Positions 37,300 through 50,000 of a stretch of DNA of 64,000 nucleotides are shown here, piece by piece; position 1 is the first letter of the stretch, and each line of letters begins with the position of its first letter. The stretch covers positions 27,777,089-27,841,088 of the forward strand of contig CANTUZ010000011.1 of assembly GCA_947846985.1 (NCBI GenBank), read 5' to 3'. The notes under the pieces were generated by a model. The model was given only the letters and a program-made list of their open reading frames with translations. It had not been told where the DNA came from and did not search any database. A program made the translations under genes and the position numbers. This stretch comes from Fratercula arctica (Eukaryota; Chordata; Aves; Charadriiformes; Alcidae).

Positions 37300-37845
37300 A
37301 ATATGTAGTTAGACAATTTCAAAAGTGTATTATTTACTGATCGACCATAATGGCTCCAAAGGAGCCATTATACTCAATCATATCATGTCACTTTGTGGCA
37401 CTTATTATGATGGTAATATGGATATGGATATTATTTTTTTTTCTAAAGCATGAGAAGCGTTATTGTGCATGTGTAAAAGCTGTTTTTAATTGTCAATAAT
37501 GCTCCAAGCTTTTTTTAATATCAAGAATTTAAACCACCTATGGCTACCAGCTTGCAAATCGCAGTAGCAAAAATCCACGTCTATAGGAGGATGGAAAAAG
37601 CCACGCTTGATATTTACAGCAATGTGACTATGCATCTCCTTAATCAGGCTCTTTTATAGCTTTATTAGATCCGAGGGCAACCTAGAACCCTAACCTGAGA
37701 GCTTGGCAGGTAAAAGCTTTCCATTTTATCTCTGCAGCTTTCATCTGCTCCTGTAAGCTCTTTCCCTGACTTCCTAATTGTGTTTGCGACATTAGCAAAT
37801 GGCTGGTCTGAAAATACCATGCAGTGCAAGCCATGTTAATTCAGC
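37300..37845. promoter_or_regulatory. AT-rich candidate conserved enhancer block
   Basis: About 550 repeat-free bases starting with a perfect hairpin of TAATGG/CCATTA sites. Downstream are TTAATTGTCAATAATG, an octamer-like TTGCAAAT near 37551, and CTTAATCAGG near 37639. No open frame of interest crosses it. It is one of the two strongest enhancer-like blocks by appearance, the other being at 32.4 kb. Confidence 0.35.
37347..37371. other. Perfect 11-bp inverted repeat with homeodomain-type cores
   Basis: ATAATGGCTCC, the loop AAA, then GGAGCCATTAT. The arms are exactly complementary. Each arm carries a TAATGG core, so the site could bind a homeodomain dimer, or fold as a short RNA hairpin if transcribed. 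Confidence 0.8.

Positions 37846-37847
<2 letters not shown>

Positions 37848-37874
<27 letters not shown>
37848..37874. repeat. Poly(T) tract of 27
   Basis: The longest uninterrupted homopolymer in the window. It has no adjoining retroelement and is a likely polymorphic or assembly-uncertain site. Confidence 0.95.
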
Positions 37875-37876
<2 letters not shown>

Positions 37877-38865
37877 GGTGTCACAGAAGATGTCTTTTTG
37901 TGGCGCTGAGGTAGAGAAAGAAGGAGGGGAGGCAGAATGAGAACACTGAACCATGTAAAATAAAAGAAAGACACAAGCAGAGAGCTGGGAGTGCTAAATA
38001 TGTTTCAGCCTTTCGGTAGAGCTGGCTTCAGTAGAGAAAGAGGTAAAGAGAGTGTAAGCAGTAGCTTGCTTGCTAGAAAATGTCTTTTGTGGAGAAGATG
38101 GGAGGAGAGTTAGAGTTTTAATGAGTAGAGGTAAAGAACTAAGGTGCGAATCTGGCATGGGGTATGGCAAATCGATTGTGGAGCAATAATTAGAGAGAGG
38201 AGGAGGAATCAGAAGTGTTTCTTAACTTAGAAACAAGGATGTGACTGGCTGCTGGTTGTTGCTACTCAGAGGTAGGTAAAGAAGAAAGGAATCTGTTGGG
38301 CAAAGTCCTCACTGCAGAAGGCACAACTAAGGTGAAATCCAGAGATGTGGAAGAGGAAACCCAACGTTGGCAAAGAGCTCTCCACCGTTGGGCAGGGCAG
38401 TGGTACATCTGTGGGAGCTGCAGGGCTGCTCCCAGGGCTGAGTCCTCCGTGGGGGTCAGTGGGAGAGGTTCTCCCTGGCATGGGGCTTGGGCAGGAGAAA
38501 GCAAGGTCATTGCTGCTCGTGTTTTTATTTCGGCTGCGGAGTGTCAAAGCAGATGACCACTTTGTCTTTTCTGTTTAGACTTTAGGACTAGTTCTGCTTT
38601 GTTGCTCTGTTATCAGAGGAGTTATTTACCCTGCTCTGAATGAAATTGGGCCAATTACTGAATTACAATTTTTCCCTCTTATTCTAAAGAACCTTCTGTT
38701 GGAAATGCATTTTGCTTTAAATACGGAAGATTAACCATAAGATGATAGAATGAGCCAATTTTGAATAGTTCTGGAGTGGAAGGACACAGACGTAATTTTG
38801 CAGATCTTGAACTGATAATAGTCAGATTTCCTCACAACACCTTTTAAATGAACAAAAGTAACAAG

Positions 38866-38942
38866 TTGTTTGTTTGTTTTGGGTTTTTTTTGTTTGTTTG
38901 GGTTTTTTTGTTTTGGTTTTTTTTTGTTTTGTTTTTTTTTTT
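38866..38942. repeat. G/T-only low-complexity tract
   Basis: About 75 bases of T runs separated by single or triple G, like the tract at 24117-24200. There is no A or C on the plus strand within the tract. Confidence 0.85.
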
Positions 38943-39566
38943 AGCCAATTGTGTGTTAATTCTAACATGTCTCTCTTTCTGAAATTGTATTAAAACCATT
39001 TGTCGTCTTTTGGAATACTGAACAAGAATCATAAAATCAAGTAAATATGCTCTTACTATTTCTGTCCTGGACCTACATAAACAACTGTGTATTCAGGCTC
39101 AGGATTGAGTCTTCTATTTGTGAAAAGGCCAGGGCAAGTTAAGCTTAATTATTTCTTTTGAGATGCTTCCTATTTAGAAAAGTTACTTGTTGAAGTCTCA
39201 TCACCCATAATAGGAAATATCGGTGCTATTTCTGCTGGGATCATTAGTTTAATATTCCGAATAAATTGTATAACTGCTCATTTGTGTAAGAGGATGGGAT
39301 TTATGAAGCTACAGTGCATTTGTACACACACACGCACTAGCACACAACACTTGATGATTCAGAGAAGGAGTAGAGTAATTCAGCTCTTGGACTGCCTCAC
39401 GTGTGATTGGCTTCCTTTCTGGGGGACTTATTTTAGGGAAAAATCAATGTCAACTGAAAAACATTCCATTCTGAAAAGACAAAAATTCCCCTACTTGTGA
39501 AAATGTGTCTTGGCAGCTGATTTAACTTATGATACAAGATTTAACACTTTTCACTAAACATGAATA

Positions 39567-39580
39567 TTTACCATGGCAAC
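39567..39580 (-). promoter_or_regulatory. RFX X-box-like site
   Basis: On the minus strand the site reads GTTGCC AT GGTAAA. The RFX consensus is GTNRCC-(0-3)-RGYAAC, and only the last base departs. RFX factors use such sites in ciliary and immune gene promoters and in enhancers. No promoter is evident around it. Confidence 0.45.
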
Positions 39581-41039
39581 AGCTACGTTACAGGCCACAT
39601 GTTGGAGACTTGCACGTTGTTGCAGAAACTTGTAGCTCGCCGCATTTAGCCGAGTCCATGTTTCCACCGGCAGAAGGAGCCCACTCCCACAGCTGTTTGG
39701 GGCATGGACCTCCCAGCAGGGTCGGTGGGCATCCTCCGTGCCTCCAGCAAGGTACAACTAATTGCTCCATCAGGCGTTTGCTGGTGATGGGCACTGCAGT
39801 GCTACATATAGACAAAACACTTGATGACAGAATAACCCGATAAAAAGCATGCGTTCACCTCCAATTTGCCTTTCCAGCCGTGGGGTGAGGAGAGCTTCCT
39901 GCAAGTTTCACTTCTGCAGACTCTTTTTTCTCCCCACCCCATTGTCCCCCCAGATGCAGGCAGATCAAACCCATTTTGGCCACACGGAGTAACAGGTCTG
40001 CCGTGTCCTCCGGCCAGTCTGCCCTCCGCCATGCCCCCCCCCCGCTACTGTCTTAACTCCTTGTCACCTTTCATTTGCGGTATAGTGGCTTTTCAGGCAA
40101 CGTTAATTGAATCACGCTCATCAGGGACTTAATAAAAGCGTGACGGCCAGGACAGAGCCCTGGCAGATGGCAGCCCCAGTTGACAGGCGGGATGCGTGGC
40201 TGGGGCTGTGCCGGTGCACTGGAGGCGATGGGCTGGCTCTTCTGCAGGGGCAGAAAGTTCGTGTCTTTGGAGTTGTGAGAAGAACAAGCCAACACGAGCA
40301 AACTAAAAGATGGCTTCAGATGATTTAGGTTGCAGTGAAGTGGGTTTTTTTTTTTCCTGAAACAGGGCTAGGTAATCTTTCAATAAAACTAAATCCTAGC
40401 TACGAAGGACTAAATGTGAAACAATAAGAGGATTTAGCTGTGTAGGTAATCACAAACATCTGCAGATACCTTGAGTAAGAGCAGTTTTGTTTTATTAGTT
40501 TTATGAGTAGGCAGAATATAAATTCTCTTGCTCTAGGACAAAACTAGCAGAGGGTTGGGCAGAAACCCCTTTTCCCAGAGGTGAAACCTCTCAATTCAGA
40601 TGTTTCTTGTACCTTTCTCCGAAGTGGCCATCGCTTTCTCTTGGCCATCGTTAAGGAAAAGACCTTGGTCTGGAGGGGCTCAGACCTTTCCTCTTCTGGG
40701 CACTGATAGGAGCTCTGCCCTTTTTCTTTCATTTAAAATACTCCAATTTAAATGAAAACCGCTATGCAAAGCATAGCTGAGCATGCAACCAGGACTGTAG
40801 CCTGTGCCAGACAGAGCCCCGCTGCGGTGGTGGTCAGGCTGGGGATACTCGTCCCCTCCATCAGCGCTGGGCTGTGGAGCCACCCAGCTCCACTGTGGAG
40901 GGTGTCCTCTGCCCAGCTGGTGTTGCTGGTACCGTGGTCCTCGGGCACAGCCGCTGCTCTTGGCTGCAAGGCTGGTTTAAATCTTGGCCTTTACTTGGTG
41001 TGAATTTGCCAAGCTGCGCTGCTCCAGAGCTTAAATAAT

Positions 41040-41660
41040 TTGCTTCTCTTTTTAGCATCATGTCTTTTAAAGGTGTTATATTTGTTTCCATTTTGCGTTA
41101 AATTAAAATTAAGTGGTTCTGCTTTGTAGATTTAATAGTGTACAAATATATCTATTTTTAAATCCTTTTAGCCTATGTGTATGTGACTAAGAAAAAAGCA
41201 ACAGAGTAGGGGTCTCTGTTTTTTTTTTTTTTTTTTTTTCACTTGAATCAAATACCCCGTTGGGATTTCAATTATAAGTGAACGTTACACTTGTTTGTTA
41301 CTAAGGTGACTACAGTGTCAAGGTTATATGGATGTTGTAGTATTATAAATGCAAAGATAATGCAAAAAAGAAAAATAGTTGTGTTGGCTAAAATCATCCT
41401 GTTCCTATAGCATAAAGTTGCACACTGTCCTACATTTCGATTCTCGTTCTATTAAATTACCTGTTTAATAATTTGAATCCAGTGTTATTTTTATATTATA
41501 TTGCAAATGTGTGACTGTGAGGTTATTTTTAAGATATATTTATTAAGGGAATGAATACAATACGACAAGTCATTGCAGCCCACATACAGTTCCTTGACTT
41601 CTCATTTTATGATGTTTCAATTGCATATGATTACCAAATGTAAGTTTTAACTTTTATGGG
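41040..41660. other. AT-rich block with a T21 tract
   Basis: About 600 bases with very few frames and high A+T, interrupted by T21 at 41219-41239. ATTA/TAAT cores are frequent (for example CTATTAAATTACC near 41450). It is a possible conserved non-coding block, weaker than those at 32.4 and 37.3 kb. Confidence 0.22.
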
Positions 41661-44600
41661 GGTTCGTTAGAGATGCAGCTGTGTAGAGAGAAATTCAATA
41701 GAATTTGATAATTTTTTTTTAAACCTCTAAAAGTGTAGTGAGATGGAGCAACTTGATGGAGCGTAATTTCAAGCTTTCTACTTTGAGCTTGGATGCACCG
41801 TTGTGGGGTCTTAGGGCTTAGCTGAGTTGCGGTGGCAATTTGCTGATGATGGGGAGAGGGAGGGCCCTAGCAGGAGGTCTGTGTGTTTGGGGTGCGGGAC
41901 AGGGGAGCATCTCAAATCAAAGGCATTTGACTTTTTTTCCTGGGTAGGACACAGAGTCATCGGTCAGGGCCAGAACTAGCATGAAATACTTCTGCTCCAG
42001 CGTGAATCAACCTTCTGGCGAAGAAATACGGTCTCAGTGAATCTGTGGTGTTCCCTTCTAATAGAGAATCTAAGTAAAATGAACTCCCCAAAAGCCAATA
42101 TTGAAAGCAATCTTAGTAAGCAAGTGCTGAGAAAACAAATTTTGGGGCACATTTAAAGGAATAGATGTAGTAAATGAGTAAATCTACCCTGTGGTTGAAT
42201 GCTGCAGTGCTTTGTGTGAATGCTAAACAGGAGCGTATCCAATCAAGTATAGTTTGGTTGCATAATTTATTAACATAATGTGTTTCTTTTTAATGTATAG
42301 GAATGTAAACATCTATAACTGAATGATCGTGTCTTTTAGTAGAAGGAACCCCATATTCAAAACTAATTGTAACATTAGCTGTTCACAGAAAACTTGTTTC
42401 ACGATATAGACTATTTATTTCCAAACATCAACTTCTCATAACGTTGCAAACCAAGATCCAAAGCAAAGACATCCTTCTCCAGGCATAAGAAAGGGAATTG
42501 TTTTTTGCCTCAAATTTTACTCAGTGATGCTCAGCCTTTGAGGTGCTGGTGCATTGCTCTGCAGCCCTTCCTGCTATCCCAGACCAGGGCAAGCATCTCA
42601 TCTCCACTTCTGTTGCGGGACTCTCTCCAGTAGCTCCATCAGCGTGTGGATATCATCTTAGTAGTATGTTTTTCTCTTTGTTTTCCTTCCTTATGGGAAG
42701 GGGGAAGATTGAATGGTAACTCCTGGGGTGTGATCTTACCAGGATGAAACCCACTGAATGACAAGGGAAGCAGAAGGAGTGGGTGGGGAAGAGGATATTT
42801 CTGCTTTTGGTTTTAATTGGGAGCTTTTTTGTTTGGGCTGAGATCTCTGAGCCCGTGGGCAAATGGCTCTGCAAGTGCAGGCGTGTGGAGCCCTCCTAGG
42901 AGATGGCTTTGCCTGTGTGGTGGCTGGCGTGGTGCAGGGCTCCTGCGCCCACCGTCCTTGCTGCCACTTAGGCGAGATGTTTGGCATGTGCATGGGAGCA
43001 AGGATTGCCGGTGACTTGAATGCAAGACCTCAAAAATCTTCACTCCAGTGATTAAAGCCACTGCTGCGCCTGGCGTCCTTGCTTGCTTTAAGTATTTGCT
43101 GCTGATGGCGTCTCTGAGTAGGGACAAGCCTTCTGGTGTGGGAAGGCTGGATGTGCCTTGCCTGAGATGGTGAACTGTCGGCTTGTCGGGAGCCTGGTCC
43201 TTGCTGTGGGGACTGGAGAGGAGGGAAGGGCGATGGCACTCTGTTTGAGCCGAGTGCGGGTGGGTTGGTTTCATTGTGCCCTTAGAACATCACCCCAGAG
43301 AAATGGTATTCCTGGGCTGTGCCACCTCCCACAACAAAGCAGATGAAAAGCAATGAAGCACACAATTACATAATGAAAAACAATAAAATGCGTCTTCTAA
43401 TATGTACTACTAGTGACCATATGACTTTATAATAAAAACTAAATGTGATTACATTTCCAGGTATTGTGCTGTGTGATAAACTCCAGGAAAAAGTGAAGAA
43501 CAACTTAGAAGGAGAAGACTTCTTGTTTAATATAAACCTCAGACTTTGAAGTGACACATAGCAGGGAATAAATGTCCATCATCTATCAAATGAGGTTTGA
43601 ATGGTTTAGGTCACACTAGACAAACATTTCTCACCCTAAAACCTTCTTTTCATCTTCATTCATCAACAACACCTTAAGCTTGTGCCCCTCTTTTTCTTTT
43701 CCACTCTCTCAAAAAAAATAGTTTACTTGATGCCTACAAATTACTTCTGGCTGCCATTTGTTAGGCGAGTTATGAGCTAGGGCTGCTGCTGCTCCTGTCG
43801 GCGCTGTCACCCGTGAGGGGAGAAAAGGGGGTTGGAAGTTTGTGAAGAGGCTGAGGCGGGAGAAGTGCTGCAGAAATGGTGGTTGTAGACATGGGAGGCG
43901 GTGAGCGGAAAGAGGTGAGAGAGGTAAGAGGAAGAGACAACTGGCAACGAGGATTCCTGTATGGCAGATCCCTTTCTTGAGCTGCGCTGTGCGGTTTGTG
44001 TAGTTCATGTCTTATTTCTTGCAGTGGTTTGTGCTTGTGCAGTGTAGAGCTGTGCGAGGCGGTGCAGCCCAAACCCTGCAGACAGGAAGGAGCTCATCCT
44101 CTGAGGGTGGTGGTGCTGTCCAGGCTGGAGACATTTGTTCTCTTCTGCAGATCCCTCAAGGTGGCCCAAGCTGCCCTGGTGGGTGCTCAGTCCCAGAATC
44201 TCATTTTTAATTTGCTTTCTTAGTCTGCAGACTAACCTACATCGTTGAGCCTTGTAATTTCTTCCTGCCGCCTCCTCTGAGGTCTTTGGCTGTGCCGTGC
44301 ACGAGCCATTCAATCCCCATTTCCTGGTAGGAAACTACCCCTCTTACACTAATCCTTGTCCAATAACTCCTAATTTTTATTTTTATCCTTTTCCAATTTA
44401 CAGGACTCCTCTTGGATTAACTTCCCTATGGTACAGTTTTTCCCCTTGCATTGCTTTCTTGTTGCTTCCTCACGGGTTCTTCTTTTTTCTTTCAAAGATA
44501 CTTTTCTGGCTCCATCCCCAACAACCTGGAAGTGATTTGTTCAGCAGCGCAGGCCCTTAGTTTTCAAAGGCCACAGACTGTTTTCCCTCGTTTTCTGCCT

Positions 44601-46589
44601 TCCTTCCTTCTTTCTATCATTCTGGGAAACAATCTGACAGACATGGCTTCTTCACAACCACCAATTACTGTTAATCTGTGTGACTGCAATGGGCACAGGT
44701 AGCAGAAAAGATCTGTTTGAAGGCAGAATTTTATGTGAATGGAAATTTCTGTAAATCTGGCAAGGAGAACTTGTTGGGAGGGCACAGCCATGCTAGGGGA
44801 GAGAAGTCAGTGTTTTAATTGCAATATAAAAGTTGATTTATTTTTTTTTCCCATCTCCATTTGAAACATTGCTTTGTCTTGTTCTAATGTGAGGTTTGGA
44901 GCATGCCACCATCCATGGTGGTGTGGGCCAGCATCAGGCAGCACGGGGTGTCTGTCACCCACCCACCCCATCACTGGCATTTCTGGAGTTGCCACCCTGT
45001 GCTCTCTACCCCCTTGAGGTATTTTGGAGGGAGCTTTGGGTATCACTACCCTTTGTAATCTGACACAGCGATGTAAAATCGTGAGGGTACGGTTGGTGGT
45101 GGGGTGGGCAGGAGGGACCGGCAATCCTCCAGCCTCATTAACGGTGGAAGGAGGATTCACCCGTTTGTGGGAACTGGTCACACATCATGGAGTATCACGA
45201 GGTAAGCCAATTTCCTACCCCAGTACCTTCCTCTTTTCCACTTCTCTCCTTCACAGTTTGAAAACCATAAATCACTTATTTGAAATGTATTTAAGGAGAA
45301 GAATATTTTCCCCTGCATTCCCACTTAATGCTTTGTAGCAAGTACAGTTGGGATCATTCGTGTGCTAAAGCAAGAGAAATATTCTTCTTTGATACTGTAT
45401 TTTCATTTTAGGCATTTTCCTCTTTTACTCAGTTCTTAGATGATAATTTCGAGTCCTTAGATGCTGCTCATTCTGCCACAAAAAGAAAATGCAAAACAGG
45501 ATATTTTAATATTATTAATAATGAATGTTTACATAATTAGCTCAATTACTTTGTTCACTTTGACATTTTGTCATTGTGGACCTGTCGTCTTCTCTCTTTT
45601 AAAGTACGTTAGCAGTGATGGGAAGCGCAGGGGTGGTGCTGGGATCCTGGTCGTGCCGAGCATCTCCCCATAAGGATGAGAGCTTCTCCCCACCTCGCAG
45701 TGCCAGCCACCTGTGTGTCCTTGCCCTGTATTCTTAGGGACACTTATTTGAACCTCCTTAAAATAAAAGTTCTTCAAGAAGTTTTACCTCTACAAGACCC
45801 TAAAAATATGTATTTTGCATGTAAAATGAAGAATGTGCTTCTTCCATGAGGCCCTTAAGGTCTGTACAAGATTGGGTCATTCGCTGGTCTAGAAATTCTC
45901 CTTTGTGAATCGACACTGTGTCGTAGGGGCGAGTTATTAATCCAACCTGTAATTGCTGTTGTCTGACACACTTATTTTATAGATTTTAGGTGTACATAGT
46001 TAGGAAAAATGCTGTTCTGCAAAGATATTTTTTTTGTCAAAAAGAAAAAGAGAGCGTAGAGGTTCTGGCAATATTGGAAAAAAACTAAGGGGGTTTTGTT
46101 GGTGGTGTTTTTTCTTAGAAGAAGCAGCAAGGATAACTGTGTTAGGCAGCAGGGTGCCACTGAATGATGGAGAAGCTGAAGGAATGGCTCGTTTTCCTGT
46201 TATGTCACTGCTTTGGCTTTCTCGCTCTTGTTCCTCTGTTTCTTCAGAAAGGCCCTGCAGGCTGCAGATAACAGAAATTAAATTAGTATTGATATAACAT
46301 TAGACACTCCTATTAATATTGACAGTCTGTCGATACTGTTGTGCTACTTTTGTAATACGGGATGTTAACGGATAATACTTTAAATAAAAACACACTAATC
46401 TGATAATCACTGAACATGTAGCGGGGTCTTGACTCGGCTCGCTCCTCCTCCGAGCTCCTCCATCCTCACGTTTCAGCCCTGCCTGCCTGCAGCTCCTCTT
46501 GAAGCCTATGAGGGTCAGGCACGTGGCTGCCTGCAGACAGGGAGGTGGGGTGGGACAGGGATGATGGCTGGAAGTGGCAAGGCAGGAGC
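41661..46589. other. Gene-free stretch
   Basis: No gene recognised. Frames at 42736-43274 and 43709-44313 overlap in both strands and look like translated G+C-rich non-coding DNA. Donor-like GAG|GTAAGC occurs at 45200, at the end of an open stretch, but no convincing acceptor lies upstream. No CR1 or other transposon is visible. Confidence 0.6.
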
Positions 46590-47001
46590 AGAATCATAGA
46601 ATTGTCTAGGTTGGGATCATGGAGTCCAACCATTAACCTAACACTGCCAAAACCTCCACTAAACCATGTTCCTTAGCACCGTGTCTACCTGGATGGTGAT
46701 TCAAGCACTTTGCTGGGCAGCCTGTTCCAATGTTTGATGACCCTTTCGGTGAAGAAATTTTTCCTAATATCCATCCTAAACCTCCCCTGGTGCAACTTGA
46801 GGCTGTTTCCTCTTGTCCTATCACTTGTTACTTGGGAGAAGAGACCAACCCCCCCCTCGCTACACCCTCCTTTCAGGGAGTTGTAGAGAGCGATAAGGTC
46901 TCCCCTCAGCCTCCTTTTCTCCAGGCTGAACAACCCCAGTTCCCTCAGCCGTTCCTTGTAAGACTTGTGCTCTAGACCCCTCAGCAGCTTTGTTGCCCTG
47001 G
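46590..47001 (-). mobile_element. CR1 LINE 3' fragment with ORF2 C-terminus
   Basis: On the minus strand this copy starts inside ORF2 and runs to the 3' octamer ATTCTATG-ATTCT. Its translation keeps hallmark CR1 ORF2 C-terminal motifs: [26 protein letters not shown], and [20 protein letters not shown]. The reading frame is intact through about 100 residues, then breaks near the 3' end. Compared with typical CR1 ends it appears to lack a dozen or so bases near the terminus and about two dozen further in. The element is 5'-truncated and lacks endonuclease and reverse transcriptase domains, so it is not autonomous. Confidence 0.95.
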
Positions 47002-50000
47002 TGTAGTGATGGGACTCTCCCCATGGCCGTGATGGTGGTCGGGCCAGTCCTGAAGGCAGGTGTGTCCATTGCACTGAGCTCTGGGAAGCCCTCTGGGGCT
47101 GTGAGGTCAGTCCTGAAATGGTGGGGTTTTACTCCCATGGTTGCTCATGGATTTTGATGGGGTGCTGCCCGTCCTTGTTGCATGTGTTTACACAGTTTGG
47201 TGTAGGAAGCAGCACGAGGATGACTTCAAGTTCTGATGCAAGCTAGCAAGCCACCAAGTCTCAGTTGGACTGTGCTGGTGGAGCGTTCACAGGGTGAGAA
47301 CAGGCGAGGTCAGAGCGGTGCCCTGAATCTGTGGTGCGTGTCTTGATACTTAGCACATTAGCAGCTCCACATTTCTTACGAACTTTTTTTCCTTTGAAGT
47401 CTATCATGAAAATCACCATGTTCATCAGAGCTAAAGTTATTTGTTAAATGGTGTAAAAAATATGCATTAAACAATAATGATTACTTTGGTAAACACAGAT
47501 GTCTTTGTATTATGTAGTGGGTTTTGTACGCGAATTTGTACATGTCTGTGACAGAGAATTTGCCATCTACCTTGAAAAATGGGAAACACAATACATGTTA
47601 ATTGCTTCTCCCTTAGCCCCCCGCTCCACCTGCTGTGCTGCTGCAATCTGTTGATGTAGTGCCGAAATGCGCCGCACACGAGGCCGGGCTCAGCACCGAG
47701 CAGGTTGGCACTTGCAGATGTGTGCCCGTGGTAGGAGGTAGTAGGCAACAATCTGAACTTCTGCCTCTTTGTTTTCTAACTAGGAGGATATTTTTAAAAG
47801 GGGGAGGGAAAAACCTTTATCTGGCTGAAAACCATCTAGTGATGATCAGTTATTCACGGCATTATTAATGCTTATTTGGATTTTGCTTGGACTGCTGGAT
47901 TAAACAGCTTTTCCGTTATGTATTGAATAAAATGAAATACATGTCACAACAGCAGTGCTATGATGCTGACAACCGTCCTTGGCTGTGCATCTCATTAGAA
48001 AGATATACATTTTTCTTTGTTGTGTATCTGTGCATGACAGAAGTTGACAAACATCTTTAAGAAGTTGCTGTTTGGAGAAAGTTACATTTATGGGACAGAA
48101 ACCAAGAAGAAACTGCTTGTTATTGAAGGTAAATAATTATTTCCTACATATGCATTTTATAAATCGCCCTCTCCTGCCATAGTAATTACTTTTTACTTTA
48201 TTATTGTGTATACATTGAAGGAGATCCTCATCTGGATCACTTACTCTAAGAAAGAAATCACAGAGGGTTCAAAGTTCAGTTTGTATTGAAACTTGCACTT
48301 AAAGCAGGATTAAAATCCTTGTATTTCACAGTTTTAAAGACTGAATTTATGCTCCAAATGTACCGCATGAACTCCCGGGGGACAGCTGAGTTTTTCCATA
48401 ATGTTGTTTTTTGGGAGCAAAGAGTTATTAACTTTGACGGAGGAAATATTCTTGGGAGGAGGAGTATCAGGTAGGGGCTCAGCTTGCTGTCAGCTGAACA
48501 GCGATGCTGTACTTTAAAACACCCATTTTTCCAGATTCAGGGTATGTTTGCATAATTTCTATCAGCCTGCATTTCTGCAGGTGGCTGGCACTGTCCCGAT
48601 GTAGTGCTTGCTTGGCTTCAGAGCAGGGACTGTGATTCTGCTTGCGGTAGTGGTGTGCGTGTCCTTAGGGGTCTTTGGACCGTTATCGGGAGAACTGAGG
48701 AGCAATAAGAAGTCAGGATTATTTTTTTAAAAGAATACTTTCCAAAGTTAAGAATGACAACGTTTACCATCCTGGCTAAAATGGTTTCTGCCTATTCGTA
48801 GTGAATCAGAAGCAAACGTTGCATATTCAGCTACATTTGCATGACTCCCCGGATTTCGCAGGCGTTGTGTGGGTGCCAAGTTGGTGCTGTGTTGACCCAC
48901 AGACACTTGAGAACACAGTTGAGAAACCAGTGAGAAGAGGCAAGTGTGGACTTGTGGGAGGGAGAAGGGAAGGGGAGGAAGCAGGCTGGAATCCCCTTTT
49001 CCCACCGTCCCTCCGCCTCCAACGTGATGGAGCAGCCCTGGCACAGCCCTCTCCTGAAAACTTCTGTACATGGTGCAAGGAAACTTTGCTGTTGCTGGGG
49101 CTCCGTTGGTGATGGCACAGTTTAGGTATTTTTTTTTCCTTTTCTTTTTTTCATGTAGACCCATTCACCTTTCATCAGCCTGAAACAGAGAACACAATCT
49201 CTGCAAGAAATCATCATTTGGGGGAAAGTCTGTATTCCAGGAGTTCTCAGCTTACACTCACCCTTGTGTCTGAAATTGTTTTACTTTTGTTACAAGTAAC
49301 ACCTAAAATTGCCACTTAACCTTGCGGACACTTTATTAAGTCTGTATTTTTGATTGTGGCAGCTGGGGTGGAGTTTCCTTTGGGAATTCAAGGAGTAGGA
49401 AGTGTTGTTTGTAGTTTTTTGTTGGGTTTTTTGCTGACTGGTGCTAATGTGTAGGTGGGGATGTGCTGCTGTTTTTGTAATACTTTTATTGTTTATGGAA
49501 TTGTTAGTTAATTGATGGTAACAATGCCTGGAGCCTGGGCGAGGTATTCTTTTATGTTTGCTCAGATCAGAACAAGTGAATAGTTTTATAACTTAAAAAG
49601 AGATTCAAGATTATTCTCAGTAGTTTATTTACCTTGCAGGTTTGCATCTACTATTTCCATACCTTGTTATCAGGTTTTCCCCAAATTAATTAGTGTTATT
49701 TCTAACAAGACAGCAGATGAGAAGAATGATTATTTTTTTTTTTTTAAGGATTCAGTGGGGTGTAGCTGGAGCCCCCCCCAGACAGACCTGGGAGCTCAGG
49801 AGCAGGTGCTGCATCTGAACTTGCTCCCACCTAATTGGTCTGAACATGGGGAGGTGTCAAGTTGACAGTGTCCCCTTTTCACTTGCAATGACTTCCATGG
49901 GAAATCTGGAAGGCAGTAGGGTATCTGATGGATGAAAATGTATCTTTGAACTCCTGTTAATTGCTTCACGGTTTACTCAGACTAAAACCTCCTTGGTAAC

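Larger units (their letters stand above)
37875..41039. other. Gene-free stretch with an RFX-type site
   Basis: No gene recognised. It holds the G/T-only tract at 38866-38942, T11 at 40345-40355 and the X-box-like site at 39567-39580. Short frames in the G+C-rich stretches near 38.3-38.5, 39.6-40.1 and 40.7-41.0 kb occur on both strands and have no domain. Confidence 0.6.

Noticed and set aside
45024..45200. Exon ending at GAG|GTAAGC
   Set aside because: The donor is good but no acceptable acceptor or branch point lies upstream in frame, and the frame opens only at a TTG.
46685..47074. 129-codon minus-strand frame as a host gene
   Set aside because: It encodes the C-terminus of CR1 ORF2 and lies inside a 5'-truncated retrotransposon.
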